A stretch of 64,000 bases of DNA, from positions 1,984,001 to 2,048,000 of the forward strand of contig NZ_CP034692.1 of assembly GCF_004114375.1 (NCBI RefSeq), written 5' to 3'. A program made the position numbers and the translations under genes. Below, piece by piece: positions 1 through 8,678 of this stretch. Position 1 is the stretch's first letter; each line of letters begins with the position of its first letter. The notes under the pieces are model-generated. The model was not told the DNA's origin. It was given only the letters and a program-made list of their open reading frames with translations, and did not search any database. The DNA is from Halorubrum sp. BOL3-1 (GTDB taxonomy: Archaea; Halobacteriota; Halobacteria; Halobacteriales; Haloferacaceae).

Positions 1-1062
1 GAGCTGGTCGGCCTGGAGCTTGTGGTCCTCGCCGAGGACGGTGACGGCGCGGTCGTAGTTCTCGAACTTCCACTCGTGGTGCGCCAGGTCGCGGGTCGTG
101 TAGAGACCCGTGCCGTCCGAGCGCAGGAAGACGAGGTTCTTGTCGATCCCCCACTCGTCGAGTTCCAGCTGCCAGGCGTCCTCCTCGTAGACGGCCTGGT
201 CGGTCTCCTTGAGCCGGGCGGCGACGTCGTCGGTCGACCCGTCGCGCATGAACCGGGTCTCCTTGACGAACTCGTCGAACTCCGCCGGGAGTCGGGCGAG
301 ACAGTCTTTCATACCGCCGAGGACGGTGTCGACGACCTCCCCGACGCGCTCGTAGGTGTCCTCGTCGCCGGCCTCCAGTCCCTGGAGGATCGACTGGATC
401 TCGGATTCGGCCGCCTCGACGGCCGCCTCGTCGGCCTCCTCTAAGAACGCGTTCCCCTTCCGGTAGTAGCGCACGAGGTCGTACTCGACGCGGTCACGGG
501 CGGGGTCGTTCTCTAGGTCCGACTCGTCGAACCGCTCGTAGGCCCACGTGAACACCGCCATCTGCCGGCCGGCGTCGTTGACGTAGTAGTGGCGGTCGAC
601 GTCGTAGCCGGCGTACTCCAGGAGGTTCGCGACCGCGTCACCGACGATGGGGTTGCGCGCGCGGCCGACGTGGACCGGGCCGGTCGGGTTCGCGCTGGTG
701 TGCTCGACGACGACCGAGGTATCGCGGTCCGGGAGCACGCCGTAGTCGGCGTCGGGGGCGGCCGCGTCGAGGGTGTCCGCGAGGTAGCGCTCGTTCGCGT
801 GGAAGTTGACGTACGGGCCGGCTGTGTCGACCGATTCGACGTAGTCGGTCCCGCTCACGTCGACCGCGTCGGCAACCGTTTCCGCGACGTTCGGCGGCGC
901 GTCACCGACCTCGCCCGCGAGCCGGAAGGCGACGCTGGAGGCGAGCGTCGCGTCCATGTCGTCGGGCGGGCGTTCGATGCCGAGGTCGTCGGTCGGGAGG
1001 TTGAGCGAGGCGAGCGCGTCCGCGAGCGCCGGCTCGACCTCCGACCGGAACTGCCTGAACAT
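1..1062 (-). CDS. argS: Arginyl-tRNA synthetase, 5' part (3' end beyond window)
   Basis: Class I aminoacyl-tRNA synthetase that charges tRNA-Arg with arginine in the cytoplasm. The first 354 residues are visible, starting [17 protein letters not shown] at the ATG ending at 1062. They include the N-terminal additional domain, the HIGH-like signature in [18 protein letters not shown], and [13 protein letters not shown], all typical of ArgS. The frame stays open to the window edge, so the KMSK region and anticodon-binding domain lie outside. The upstream side contains one copy of the composite repeat described at 1146-1364. Family assignment is firm. Confidence 0.95.
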   Translation of the reverse strand, partial: MFRQFRSEVEPALADALASLNLPTDDLGIERPPDDMDATLASSVAFRLAGEVGDAPPNVAETVADAVDVSGTDYVESVDTAGPYVNFHANERYLADTLDAAAPDADYGVLPDRDTSVVVEHTSANPTGPVHVGRARNPIVGDAVANLLEYAGYDVDRHYYVNDAGRQMAVFTWAYERFDESDLENDPARDRVEYDLVRYYRKGNAFLEEADEAAVEAAESEIQSILQGLEAGDEDTYERVGEVVDTVLGGMKDCLARLPAEFDEFVKETRFMRDGSTDDVAARLKETDQAVYEEDAWQLELDEWGIDKNLVFLRSDGTGLYTTRDLAHHEWKFENYDRAVTVLGEDHKLQADQL

Positions 1063-1145
1063 ACCGTCCGTTCGACGGGCGGGTTAAAAGGCCCTTCCGA
1101 AGCGCCTCGGTGTGGAACGACGGGGCGATACTGGACCGACCGATC

Positions 1146-1364
1146 CGCGGCGGCGCGTGCCTCCGAGCGTGCCGCCGAAGGCGGCCGCGAGGAGCGCGCG
1201 CGAGGGAGTCGGCGGCGACCAACGGGAGCCGTCGACGAGGCTGGGGAGGTGTGAGGTGCGAGGCTGTGCGGGGCGGGACTCTCGGCTGGGGCTTCGGCGG
1301 TCGTGTCCTCGGAAGGAGTCGCATCGTAGCAAGCGGCTGGGACTTCAGTGGTCTCGATCATGGA
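1146..1364 (+). repeat. Composite structured repeat, copy 1
   Basis: First of four related intergenic elements. The core has hairpin 1 (GCCGCC at 1171-1176 with GGCGGC at 1180-1185), the conserved box CGCGCGAGGGAGTC, hairpin 2 (GTCGGCGGC 1208-1216 with GCCGTCGAC 1228-1236) and the conserved box CTGGGGAGGTGTGAGG at about 1240-1255. Two shorter modules of the type GGCTGGGGCTTCGGCGG follow at about 1281-1308 and 1332-1360. ORFs crossing it are Arg/Pro-rich and show no protein family. It fills most of the 362-nt gap between argS and the epimerase gene; I see nothing else there. Confidence 0.75.
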
Positions 1365-1424
1365 GTCGATTTCGACAAAAACAGCCTCGAGAAAAACAGC
1401 CACATACAGCCAAGAAACAGCGTC

Positions 1425-2360
1425 TCAGTCGACGATCTCGTCGATCAGTTCGCGCGCGCTCCGCCGGACCGCCTCGTCGCTCTCGGTCGACGGCTCCCAG
1501 CCGAGGTCGGCGAGCTTCTCGATCGACAGCCGCATCTTCGGCACGTCGCCGGTCCACCCGCGGTCGCCGCCGGTGTAGCTGTACTCGGGGTCGACGCCCA
1601 GCTCCTCGCTGACGATGTCCGCGATCCGCGTCACCGAGGTGGTCGTCCGCGTCCCGAGGTTGTGCGTGTTCAGGTCGTCGTCCGCGGTCTCGACGACGTG
1701 CTGGATGGCGTCGACGCACTCGGAGACGTGCATGTACGACTTCTCCTGCCGGCCGTCACCGAGGACCTCCAGTTCCGTCGGGTCGGCGTCGAGCTTCTCG
1801 ATGAACTCGGGGATCACGTTCCCGCGCTGGCGCGGGCCGACGATGTTCGCGAAGCGGAACACCCACGACTGGATCCCGTACGAGTGCGCGAACGTCGAGA
1901 TCAGCGCCTCGTCCGCGAGCTTCGCGGAGCCGTACACGGAGATCGGTTCCATCGGCGCGTAGTCCTCGGGCGTCGGCCGCGACGCCTCGCCGTAGACGGT
2001 CGACGAGGAGGTGAACGCGAAGCGGTCGACCCCGACCTCGCGGGCGCGTTCCAAGACGTTGTACGTCATCGCGGTGTTGTCCTCGAACAGCGCGCGGTCG
2101 TCGTCGTAGTTCGTGTCGGTGTACGCCGCGAAGTGGAAGACGATGTCGAGGTCGTCGGTGACCGCGCGAGCGGCGGCGGCGGGATCGGTCAGGTCCGCCT
2201 CGACGAACTCGGCGCCGTCTGGGACGCGGTCGCGGGTCCCCTTCGAGAGGTCGTCGGCGACGCGGACGGTCGCGCCGTCGTCGAGGAGGCTGGCGGCGAG
2301 GTGGCTGCCGACGAGGCCGGCGCCGCCCGTGACGAGGACGCGCGAATCGGAGAGATTCAT
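1425..2360 (-). CDS. NAD-dependent nucleotide-sugar epimerase/dehydratase
   Basis: Extended short-chain dehydrogenase/reductase of the UDP-glucose 4-epimerase (GalE/WbpP) type, 311 aa, expected to make a nucleotide sugar in the cytoplasm. The N-terminal NAD-binding loop is VLVTGGAGLVGSHLA (residues 8-22), the acidic residue after strand 2 lies in VRVADDLSKG, and the catalytic pair is the YGSAK motif with the preceding SSSTVYGE serine. The sugar-binding half has the usual RFANIVGPRQRG segment. It lies 66 nt downstream of a GT2 gene on the same strand, probably in its operon, and so falls under the DtxR-type operator at 3258-3273. Exact substrate cannot be read from sequence. Confidence 0.88.
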   Translation of the reverse strand: MNLSDSRVLVTGGAGLVGSHLAASLLDDGATVRVADDLSKGTRDRVPDGAEFVEADLTDPAAAARAVTDDLDIVFHFAAYTDTNYDDDRALFEDNTAMTYNVLERAREVGVDRFAFTSSSTVYGEASRPTPEDYAPMEPISVYGSAKLADEALISTFAHSYGIQSWVFRFANIVGPRQRGNVIPEFIEKLDADPTELEVLGDGRQEKSYMHVSECVDAIQHVVETADDDLNTHNLGTRTTTSVTRIADIVSEELGVDPEYSYTGGDRGWTGDVPKMRLSIEKLADLGWEPSTESDEAVRRSARELIDEIVD

Positions 2361-2426
2361 ACCGACCTGTGGGCGGGTAGCCCGTAAGTACGTGCGGGAT
2401 CGGCGCGCGGTCGCGGTCCCGTCACC

Positions 2427-3224
2427 TCAGAGACCTCGCAGCCGCTCTTCGAGACAGACCGTCGCGATCGACTTCGCGATGGCGAGGCCGCCGCCGATCG
2501 GGTCGAGCTTCGTCTCACCGAGACGCTCGGCGTAACGGATCGGACGCTCGCGCACGTCGTGGCCGCGCATCAGCGGGCGGATCAGGAGCTCGGCCGAGAG
2601 CCCGGTGTTCTCGGTCCAGTCGATCGACTCGATGACCTCGCGTCGGTACGCCCGCATCCCGGTGGTAGTGTCGTGGACGCGCTCGCCCATCAGGAGGCTC
2701 GCGACGGCCGCGAACGCGTGGTTGCCGAAGCGGTTGAACGCGGGCATCGCGTCGGCGCCGTGGTAGAGCCGGTCGCCGCTGACTACGTCGGCGCCGTCGT
2801 TGATCGCCGCGAGGAACTCCGGGAGCGCCTGCATCGGGTAGGTGTCGTCGCAGTCGGTCGTGACGACCACGGGCCGGTCGGGGGTCGAGATCGCCTCTCG
2901 GACGGCGACCCCGTACCCCTGCGGCTCCTGCTCGACGACGCGCGCGCCGTGTTCGCGAGCGATCTGCGGAGTCCGGTCGGAGGAGCCGTCGACGCAGACG
3001 ACCTCGGCTTTCCCGTCGGTGACCTCGTCGGCGTCTTCGAGGACCGTCGCGATCGCCTCCTCCTCGTTGTACGTCCCCATCACGACGCTGAGGTCCTCGA
3101 AGGTGTACTGTCCCTCGGCGTGCTCGGCGGCGTCGGTCGCTGAGTCGTCGTCGATCGTGGTTGCTGCTCCGTTCTTCGTCTCGTCGACCTCGTCGGCCGA
3201 CCCGTTCGCGCTGAGTGAACTCAT
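2427..3224 (-). CDS. GT2 family glycosyltransferase, polyprenyl-phosphate sugar synthase-like
   Basis: A 265-aa GT-A fold transferase resembling dolichyl-phosphate mannose/glucose synthases (DPM1, AglJ type), which load a sugar from a nucleotide donor onto polyprenyl phosphate at the inner membrane face. The first 43 residues are a disordered acidic extension. Then come LSVVMGTYNEEEAIATVL, VVCVDGSSDRTPQIA and the metal-binding VVTTDCDDTYP, followed by DTTTGMRAYRREVI. No C-terminal membrane helices are present. The start codon lies 34 nt from a perfect 7+2+7 DtxR-type palindrome. It pairs logically with the neighbouring epimerase, the flippase-like protein at 12711 and the GT-C enzyme at 5477. 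Confidence 0.87.
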   Translation of the reverse strand: MSSLSANGSADEVDETKNGAATTIDDDSATDAAEHAEGQYTFEDLSVVMGTYNEEEAIATVLEDADEVTDGKAEVVCVDGSSDRTPQIAREHGARVVEQEPQGYGVAVREAISTPDRPVVVTTDCDDTYPMQALPEFLAAINDGADVVSGDRLYHGADAMPAFNRFGNHAFAAVASLLMGERVHDTTTGMRAYRREVIESIDWTENTGLSAELLIRPLMRGHDVRERPIRYAERLGETKLDPIGGGLAIAKSIATVCLEERLRGL

Positions 3225-3257
3225 TACCTCGAAGACGCCCCTCCACCTACTTGAGCT

Positions 3258-3273
3258 TTTAGGTTCACCTAAA
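3258..3273. promoter_or_regulatory. DtxR-type iron operator (site A)
   Basis: The palindrome TTTAGGT-TC-ACCTAAA (7+2+7, perfect arms) lies between the GMC gene end and the GT2 start codon. It matches the TTAGG...CCTAA pattern recognised by DtxR-family metal-dependent repressors. That haloarchaeal Idr/SirR-type proteins act here is inferred. Confidence 0.78.
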
Positions 3274-3280
3274 GTAATTG

Positions 3281-4918
3281 TTAAAGCTGCTCTCGAACGT
3301 CATCAGCGACGCGAAGCGCCAGCGCGGCGATGGTGAGCGTCGGGTTCATCGCACCGCTCGTGGGGAAGACGGAGCTGGATGCGACCCAGCAGTTGTCCAG
3401 GTCGTGGGTCCGGCAGTCGGCGTCGACGACGCCCCGGTCGGGGTCGTCGCTCATCCGCGTGGTTCCCATGTGGTGGTAGGCGGGACCGGTCGCGTCCGGG
3501 CCGGCGACCCGCTCGACGTCGGCGCCGAGTTCCTCTAAGATATCGACTTGGATCTCGTTCGCGCGCTCGATCGTGTCGAGCGCGCGGTCGTCCACGGCCC
3601 AGTCGATCTCGGGGACTGGGTTGCCGCGGTCGTCGGTGCGGTCGGCGGCGAGCGTGATCCGACTGTCTTCCTGCGGGCGCTGTTCGACCAGTCCGCCCAT
3701 CGCGACGTGGTTGCCGTAGCCGTCGCGCAGTCGCTCCAGGAGCGGGTCCCCCCAGTCGTCGCCCGACAACGCCATCCCGACCGGCGACGGGCCGGCGTAG
3801 TTGAAGAACTCCAGCTTGAACGGCGCTTGGCTCTCGTCGGCCTCGTCGTAGAACTGGTCGCACGCGCTGGTGTAGAAGCCGACGTGGTTCTGTCGAGTCG
3901 GCTCGTCGAGGGTTCCGCCCGCACCCGCGAACAGGTGGTCCATGAAGAACTCGCCCACGTGACCGCTGGAGTTCGCCAGCCCGTCGGGGTAGCGGTCCGA
4001 GGCGGAAAGCAGGAGGAGCCGCGGCGTCTCGACGCCGCCGCAGGCGACGACGAACGCGTCCGCCTCCTGCCTGTGGGTCTCGCCGTCGGGCGTCGCGTAG
4101 ACGGCGGCGGTGACCCGGTCGTTCCCGTCGTGGTCGAGGGACCGGACGGGCGCACGGTCGATCACGGTCGCCCCCTTCTCCTCCGCCCGGTCGACGTGGA
4201 CCGTCGCGTCGTACTTCGCGCCCGAGGGACAGACCGGCTGACAGGTGCCGTAGCCGACGCAGGGCGACCGCCCATCGTACGGCTCGGAGTTGCGCGCGTT
4301 CGGCACCGAGTGCATGTCGATCCCCAGTTCCTCGCAGGCCTCCGCGAACAGCGAGTCGCTGTAGGAGGGCTCGAACGGGGCCATCGGGTGCGGCTCCTCG
4401 CGCGGCGGCGCGTAGGGGTTGTCGGACGCGCCCGCGACGCCCAGCTCCCGCTCCGCCTCGGCGTAGTAGGGTCGGAGGTCCTCGTACTCGATGGGCCAGT
4501 CGACGCCCACCCCGCGCTCGCTCTGCGAGTTGAAGTCGTCCTCGTGGAGCCGCATCACCATTCCCTGCCAGTGGAGCGTCGAGCCACCGATCCCCTTCAC
4601 GCGGGCGTGATTCAGCGGGTAGCTCCACTCCGTCGGCTCGGCGTTCTCGTATGCGTCGCGGGCGCCGCCCACGTCCCAGACGCCGGGGCGATCGTAGTGG
4701 GGGCGGATCGCGCGCTCCTGTCTGGCCGGCCGGTCTTCGGGGTCGAACCGCGGGCCGGCGTCGAGGATCACGACCTCGCGGTCGGCCGCGAGGCGGTCGG
4801 CCACCAGCGCGCCGGCGGGTCCGGCGCCGACGACGCAGACATCCGCGTCCGAGACGGGTGTTCGGTCGACATCGCGTGCGGCGTCACCCCGGTCGCCAGC
4901 GGTCTCGGGGACGCTCAT
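3281..4918 (-). CDS. GMC-family oxidoreductase (gluconate 2-dehydrogenase flavoprotein-like)
   Basis: FAD-dependent alcohol/sugar oxidoreductase, 545 aa. The FAD-binding Rossmann motif VVGAGPAGALVADRLA sits near residues 30-45. The N-terminal GMC signature region contains GIGGSTLHWQGMVMRLH, and the C-terminal domain has YHHMGTTRMSDDPDRGVVD and FPTSGAMNPTLTIAALALR, including the conserved catalytic His and Asn positions. The gene overlaps the upstream subunit-3 gene by 4 nt (ATGA), indicating translational coupling. It has no signal peptide; in characterised gluconate dehydrogenases the flavoprotein is exported with its Tat-signal partner. The substrate is probably a sugar or sugar acid, but is not determined. 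Last gene of the six-gene unit starting at 11459. Confidence 0.9.
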   Translation of the reverse strand: MSVPETAGDRGDAARDVDRTPVSDADVCVVGAGPAGALVADRLAADREVVILDAGPRFDPEDRPARQERAIRPHYDRPGVWDVGGARDAYENAEPTEWSYPLNHARVKGIGGSTLHWQGMVMRLHEDDFNSQSERGVGVDWPIEYEDLRPYYAEAERELGVAGASDNPYAPPREEPHPMAPFEPSYSDSLFAEACEELGIDMHSVPNARNSEPYDGRSPCVGYGTCQPVCPSGAKYDATVHVDRAEEKGATVIDRAPVRSLDHDGNDRVTAAVYATPDGETHRQEADAFVVACGGVETPRLLLLSASDRYPDGLANSSGHVGEFFMDHLFAGAGGTLDEPTRQNHVGFYTSACDQFYDEADESQAPFKLEFFNYAGPSPVGMALSGDDWGDPLLERLRDGYGNHVAMGGLVEQRPQEDSRITLAADRTDDRGNPVPEIDWAVDDRALDTIERANEIQVDILEELGADVERVAGPDATGPAYHHMGTTRMSDDPDRGVVDADCRTHDLDNCWVASSSVFPTSGAMNPTLTIAALALRVADDVREQL

Positions 4919-5484
4919 TGCGGCCCCCGCGTGTAGCTGTCCGCGCCGCCGGGATGCCCCTGCGGGTTCTCGATGCCGACCAGTTCACCGCCGGTGGGCG
5001 AGGCGTACAACGCGAGGAGCAGTTCGTTGACCACGTAGTAGCGGACCCGCTCTGTGTCGGTCCCGCCCGGGTTCGGATCGGCCTCGCGGACGCCCATTCG
5101 GTCTAAGGCCGCCTCGCGGCGGTCCGGCGCCAGCTCCGCGAACTCCGCGTCGAACCACGACCGGGTCCACGTCCGGACGTGGCCGGCGGCGTCGGCGACG
5201 GCCGCGGCGTGCTCGGGGCGATCGCTCGCGCGACCGCGAACGAAGTCCACGACGAACCCTTCGATCCCGTCGACGGCGCTCGGGTAGACCACCTCCGCGG
5301 TCGCGGTGAGCACCGCGAGGTCGCGCTCCTCGATGGGACCGTACGGCGGTCCGCCGTTCGTTTCGTCGGTCTCGTCGCCGTCGGCGCGCGACAGCGCGAC
5401 CGCGCCCCCGCCGGCGATACCGACGGCAGCGAGCGCGGAAATCGCGTCGCGACGCGTCAGTTCGTGGTCGTGATTGTCAGTCAT
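4915..5484 (-). CDS. Gluconate 2-dehydrogenase subunit 3 family protein with Tat signal
   Basis: A 189-aa small subunit that partners GMC-type sugar dehydrogenases. The N-terminus carries a twin-arginine signal (LTRRDAISALAAVGIAGGG), so it is expected to cross the membrane folded, probably carrying the flavoprotein with it. The mature part has the family pattern LAVLTATAEVVYPSAVDGI and YYVVNELLLALYASPTGGEL near the C-terminus. It overlaps the upstream GT-C gene by 8 nt and the downstream GMC gene by 4 nt. No cytochrome subunit is encoded nearby, so the electron acceptor is unknown. The pairing with a GMC gene makes the assignment strong. Confidence 0.86.
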   Translation of the reverse strand: MTDNHDHELTRRDAISALAAVGIAGGGAVALSRADGDETDETNGGPPYGPIEERDLAVLTATAEVVYPSAVDGIEGFVVDFVRGRASDRPEHAAAVADAAGHVRTWTRSWFDAEFAELAPDRREAALDRMGVREADPNPGGTDTERVRYYVVNELLLALYASPTGGELVGIENPQGHPGGADSYTRGPQ

Positions 5485-7522
5485 AGCTGGTGAGGTTCGT
5501 CTCGACGGAGGCGCCGTCCGGTGCGGTCTCGGGAATGTAGGCCGCGGCGCCGCCGCAGGAGCGGACGCCGCGACAGAGTTCGACCCGCGGGGTGAGCGCG
5601 CGCACCCGGTCGTCCGTCGCGTCGACCGGGATTTCGAGGCGGTAGGCGAAGCTCCCGCCGGGGCCGTAGTCGACGAAGGCGCTCACGGTGACGGTCTCGC
5701 GACCGGCGACCGGGACCGTCTCGGTCGCTCGGTCTGAGGGTCCGTCGAGGGTCGCGCCGTCGTCGGTCACGACTACCCGAAACCGGAGCGGGTCGGTCCC
5801 GGCGTCGGCGACGTGGTAGGTACTCTCGGCGTCGGTACCGAGGCGGACGGTGACACTCTCGGCGCCGTCCGGCACGCCGACCGCGGCGTCTAGTGCGACC
5901 CGATCGCCGTCGGCCGCCTCAAGCCGGTGAAGACGAGCCGCCTGCGGCGATCCGGCGTAGGGGGCCCACTCGCTGCGGTGGGCGTATCGGTAGACGGTCC
6001 GGTCCGGGAACGCGTCGACGGTCTCGAACGGCCGCTCGTCGAGCGCGTAGACCGTCCGCCCGTCGTAGTCCGGACTGTTCCGGAGCGGCTGGAAGGGGTG
6101 GTTGAGCCAGTCGCCGTACGGGTCCGGCAGCAGGACCAGCGAGTCCGCGGGCGTCCCGTCCGCGAAGGGCTCGTAAGCGGCCTCGTAGGTCTCCGTCACC
6201 TCGGCGTTGCGCTCGATCGGCTCGCGGGCGACGTCGGCGGTGACGGCGCCGACCGCGACCGGGAGGACTAGTACCGCAACGGCCGCGAGGACGCGGGCGC
6301 GCCGGGCGTCGACTGCCGGGCGCGCCGCCGCCGCAGCCGCGCGAACGCGGCCGACCACCGCGAGCGCTCCGACGGCGCCGAACGCGGCGGTCGGGACCAG
6401 CAGGTCGAAGTGATAGTACGGGCCGAGCGCCGCGACCAGTCCGTCCCCCGCGACGTCGAGGTCGCCGAGGATGTTGAGGTTCCCCCAAAAGAGGACGTTC
6501 CCCAGCGAGATCGAGAGGAACAGTCCCCCGAAGGCCGCCCGCCGAGCCGAGAGACCGCGACGGACCGCGACGGCGACCCCGACCCCCGAAAGCGCCGTCC
6601 CGACGAGGCCGCCGGCGACCCACTGAGAAAAGAGGATCCACAGGACGCGGGCGTTCGCCCGCACGGCCAGCTCGGGCGTGTACGCGACCTCGTGGCCCAA
6701 GAGTCGGTGGCGGCCGAACCCGAGGCCGTCCAGCGGCGCGAACGCCTCGTAGGGGAACGTGAGCGGCGAGCCGGTCACGACGGCGTTGTACCCGAGCGCG
6801 ACCGCCACGCCCGCGAGCCCGAGTCCCGCGGTCGCCGCCTGGCGGACCAGCGCGTCCGGCGGGTCCGCGAGCGCGTGCCTCGGGTCTCGAAAGGTACCCC
6901 GCAGCGTCCACAGCGCGTGGACGATGAACGGCGCCGCGAACAGGACGGCGGTGTAAGGGCGCGCGAAAAAGGCGAGGCCGACGGCGGCGCCGGCGACCGC
7001 GGCCCACCGCCGGTCGCCGGTCCGGTCCGCCCGGAGGTAGGCGTAGGCGAACGCGAGGTTACACAGCGTCGTGGGCGCGTACGGCAGGAACACCGCCGAG
7101 TTGACGACGAAGAGCGGCGACGCGAGCAGGAGGACGACCGTTACGAGCGCCGTCCGGCGGTCGAAGAGCTCGCGGACGACGCCCGCCGCCAGCGCGAGGT
7201 TCCCGGCCGCTACGCCGGCCAGCGCCAGACGGAACCCCCCGAAGAGTTCGCCGAGCGCGAAGACCGCGGCCGGAACGGGCGAGTACTTCGAATAGAGCCC
7301 GTCCGCCGAGTCGACGAAGAACCACGGGCGGAACATCCCCTCGACGGGGGGCCGGAGGAAGAGCTGCCCGTCCAGCAGCATCGTCGCCTGCTGGAGGTAG
7401 ACGGCCTCGTCGTGGTTCAGCGAGTGGTACGGGAACAGACGGGCCGCGACGAGCCAGACGACGGCGGCGCCGAGCAGCACGACCGCGGCCGTCCCGAGGG
7501 TCGCGCTGCGTCGACCCGTCAT
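5477..7522 (-). CDS. Polytopic GT-C (GT39/ArnT-like) glycosyltransferase
   Basis: Large membrane protein, 681 aa from the ATG ending at 7522, which overlaps the upstream stop codon as ATGA; an ATG five codons further upstream (7537) is also possible. About ten hydrophobic helices occupy the first 420 residues, followed by a soluble C-terminal beta-rich domain. The first extracellular loop has FPYHSLNHDEAVYLQQATML, matching the acidic DE motif of GT-C enzymes that transfer sugars from polyprenyl phosphates on the outer membrane face (PMT, ArnT and AglS types). It is embedded between ABC transporter and GMC genes in one coupled operon. The acceptor is unknown: a lipid, protein or glycan. Confidence 0.8.
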   Translation of the reverse strand: MTGRRSATLGTAAVVLLGAAVVWLVAARLFPYHSLNHDEAVYLQQATMLLDGQLFLRPPVEGMFRPWFFVDSADGLYSKYSPVPAAVFALGELFGGFRLALAGVAAGNLALAAGVVRELFDRRTALVTVVLLLASPLFVVNSAVFLPYAPTTLCNLAFAYAYLRADRTGDRRWAAVAGAAVGLAFFARPYTAVLFAAPFIVHALWTLRGTFRDPRHALADPPDALVRQAATAGLGLAGVAVALGYNAVVTGSPLTFPYEAFAPLDGLGFGRHRLLGHEVAYTPELAVRANARVLWILFSQWVAGGLVGTALSGVGVAVAVRRGLSARRAAFGGLFLSISLGNVLFWGNLNILGDLDVAGDGLVAALGPYYHFDLLVPTAAFGAVGALAVVGRVRAAAAAARPAVDARRARVLAAVAVLVLPVAVGAVTADVAREPIERNAEVTETYEAAYEPFADGTPADSLVLLPDPYGDWLNHPFQPLRNSPDYDGRTVYALDERPFETVDAFPDRTVYRYAHRSEWAPYAGSPQAARLHRLEAADGDRVALDAAVGVPDGAESVTVRLGTDAESTYHVADAGTDPLRFRVVVTDDGATLDGPSDRATETVPVAGRETVTVSAFVDYGPGGSFAYRLEIPVDATDDRVRALTPRVELCRGVRSCGGAAAYIPETAPDGASVETNLTSYD

Positions 7523-8661
7523 CTTGCGGGGAACCACGCCAGCGGGTGGTCGACCTGGAGGTCGACCCGGACCCGCTGGTCTAAGACGAGGTCGTCTGCG
7601 TGGTTGTGCTCGCAGTACACCACGTCGCCGCCGTCGAGTTCGACCCCGTAGACGAACGACGGACCGGTGTACTGGCGGTAGACGATCTCGCCGTTGCCTG
7701 CCCGGCCGTCGCCGTCGATCGCTTCGGCGGGGACGGCCACGAGGTCGTCCGGGCGGACCATCACGTCGATCTCCGCGCCGCCGTACTCCGGGCCGAGTCC
7801 CTCGATCACGTCCGAAGGGAGCGTCCCCAGGTCGGTCTCGACGGAACCCGCGGCCAGCCGACCGGAGACGAACCCGGCCTGACCGAGGAACTCGGCGACG
7901 AACCGCGACTCGGGCTGCTCGAAGACGACCTCCGGTCGGCCGACCTGCTCGACGCTCCCGTCGTGAATGACCGCGACGCGGTCGCTGATCGAGAGCGCCT
8001 CCTCCTGGTCGTGAGTGACGGACACCGCGGTGACGCCGGTCTCCTTGATTATGTCTCTGACCTCCTCGCGCATCTCGGTCCGGAGGCTCACGTCCAAGTT
8101 CGAGAACGGCTCGTCAAGCAGGAGCACGTCCGGCTCGGGCGCCAGCGAGCGCGCGAGCGCGATCCGCTGGCGCTGGCCGCCGGAGAGGTCGTCCGGCGCG
8201 GCGTCTCGATAGTCGGTCAACCCGACGAGTTCGAGCAGGTCGGCGACGCGAGCCTCTCGCTCCTCGCCGGGCCAGTCGTCGATGCCGAAGGCGACGTTCT
8301 CTCCGACCGTGAGGTGGGGGAACAGGGCGAACGACTGGAATACCAGTCCCACGTCGCGGTCGTCGGGCGCGGCGAACGCGTCCGGACCGGCGACCACGTC
8401 GCCGTCGACGCGGATCCGGCCGGCGTCCGGCCGGTCCAGCCCGGCGAGCAGGCGTAGCGTCGTCGTCTTGCCACAGCCCGACGGTCCCAACAGCGTGAGT
8501 AGCTCCCCTTCACAGACCGAAAGCGAGAGGTCGTCGACGGCCGTCTCCGCGCCGAACCGGCGGGTCACGCCGTCGAGTTCGAGCACGACTGACTGGCCCT
8601 GACAGGCCCCGACCGACCCGATGCGGTCATCAGCTGCGGCCGGGACTGTTCGTTCGATCAT
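7519..8661 (-). CDS. fbpC: Fe(III)-type ABC transporter ATP-binding protein
   Basis: ATPase of a binding-protein-dependent importer, 380 aa. Motifs in order are Walker A GPSGCGKTTTLR, the Q-loop in GLVFQSFALFPHLTVGENVA, signature LSGGQRQRIALARSL, Walker B DVLLLDEPFSNLD and the H-loop VSVTHDQEEALSISDR, followed by a TOBE-like regulatory domain. This is the FbpC/PotA architecture. The start at 8661 is chosen because a GAGGT ribosome site lies about 8 nt upstream; the frame stays open further up but overlaps the permease gene in another frame. It is co-transcribed with permease and binding protein. Iron as substrate is inferred from the family and from the operator before the first gene. Confidence 0.92.
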   Translation of the reverse strand: MIERTVPAAADDRIGSVGACQGQSVVLELDGVTRRFGAETAVDDLSLSVCEGELLTLLGPSGCGKTTTLRLLAGLDRPDAGRIRVDGDVVAGPDAFAAPDDRDVGLVFQSFALFPHLTVGENVAFGIDDWPGEEREARVADLLELVGLTDYRDAAPDDLSGGQRQRIALARSLAPEPDVLLLDEPFSNLDVSLRTEMREEVRDIIKETGVTAVSVTHDQEEALSISDRVAVIHDGSVEQVGRPEVVFEQPESRFVAEFLGQAGFVSGRLAAGSVETDLGTLPSDVIEGLGPEYGGAEIDVMVRPDDLVAVPAEAIDGDGRAGNGEIVYRQYTGPSFVYGVELDGGDVVYCEHNHADDLVLDQRVRVDLQVDHPLAWFPAR

Positions 8662-8678
8662 CGTGAGTAACCTCTGTC

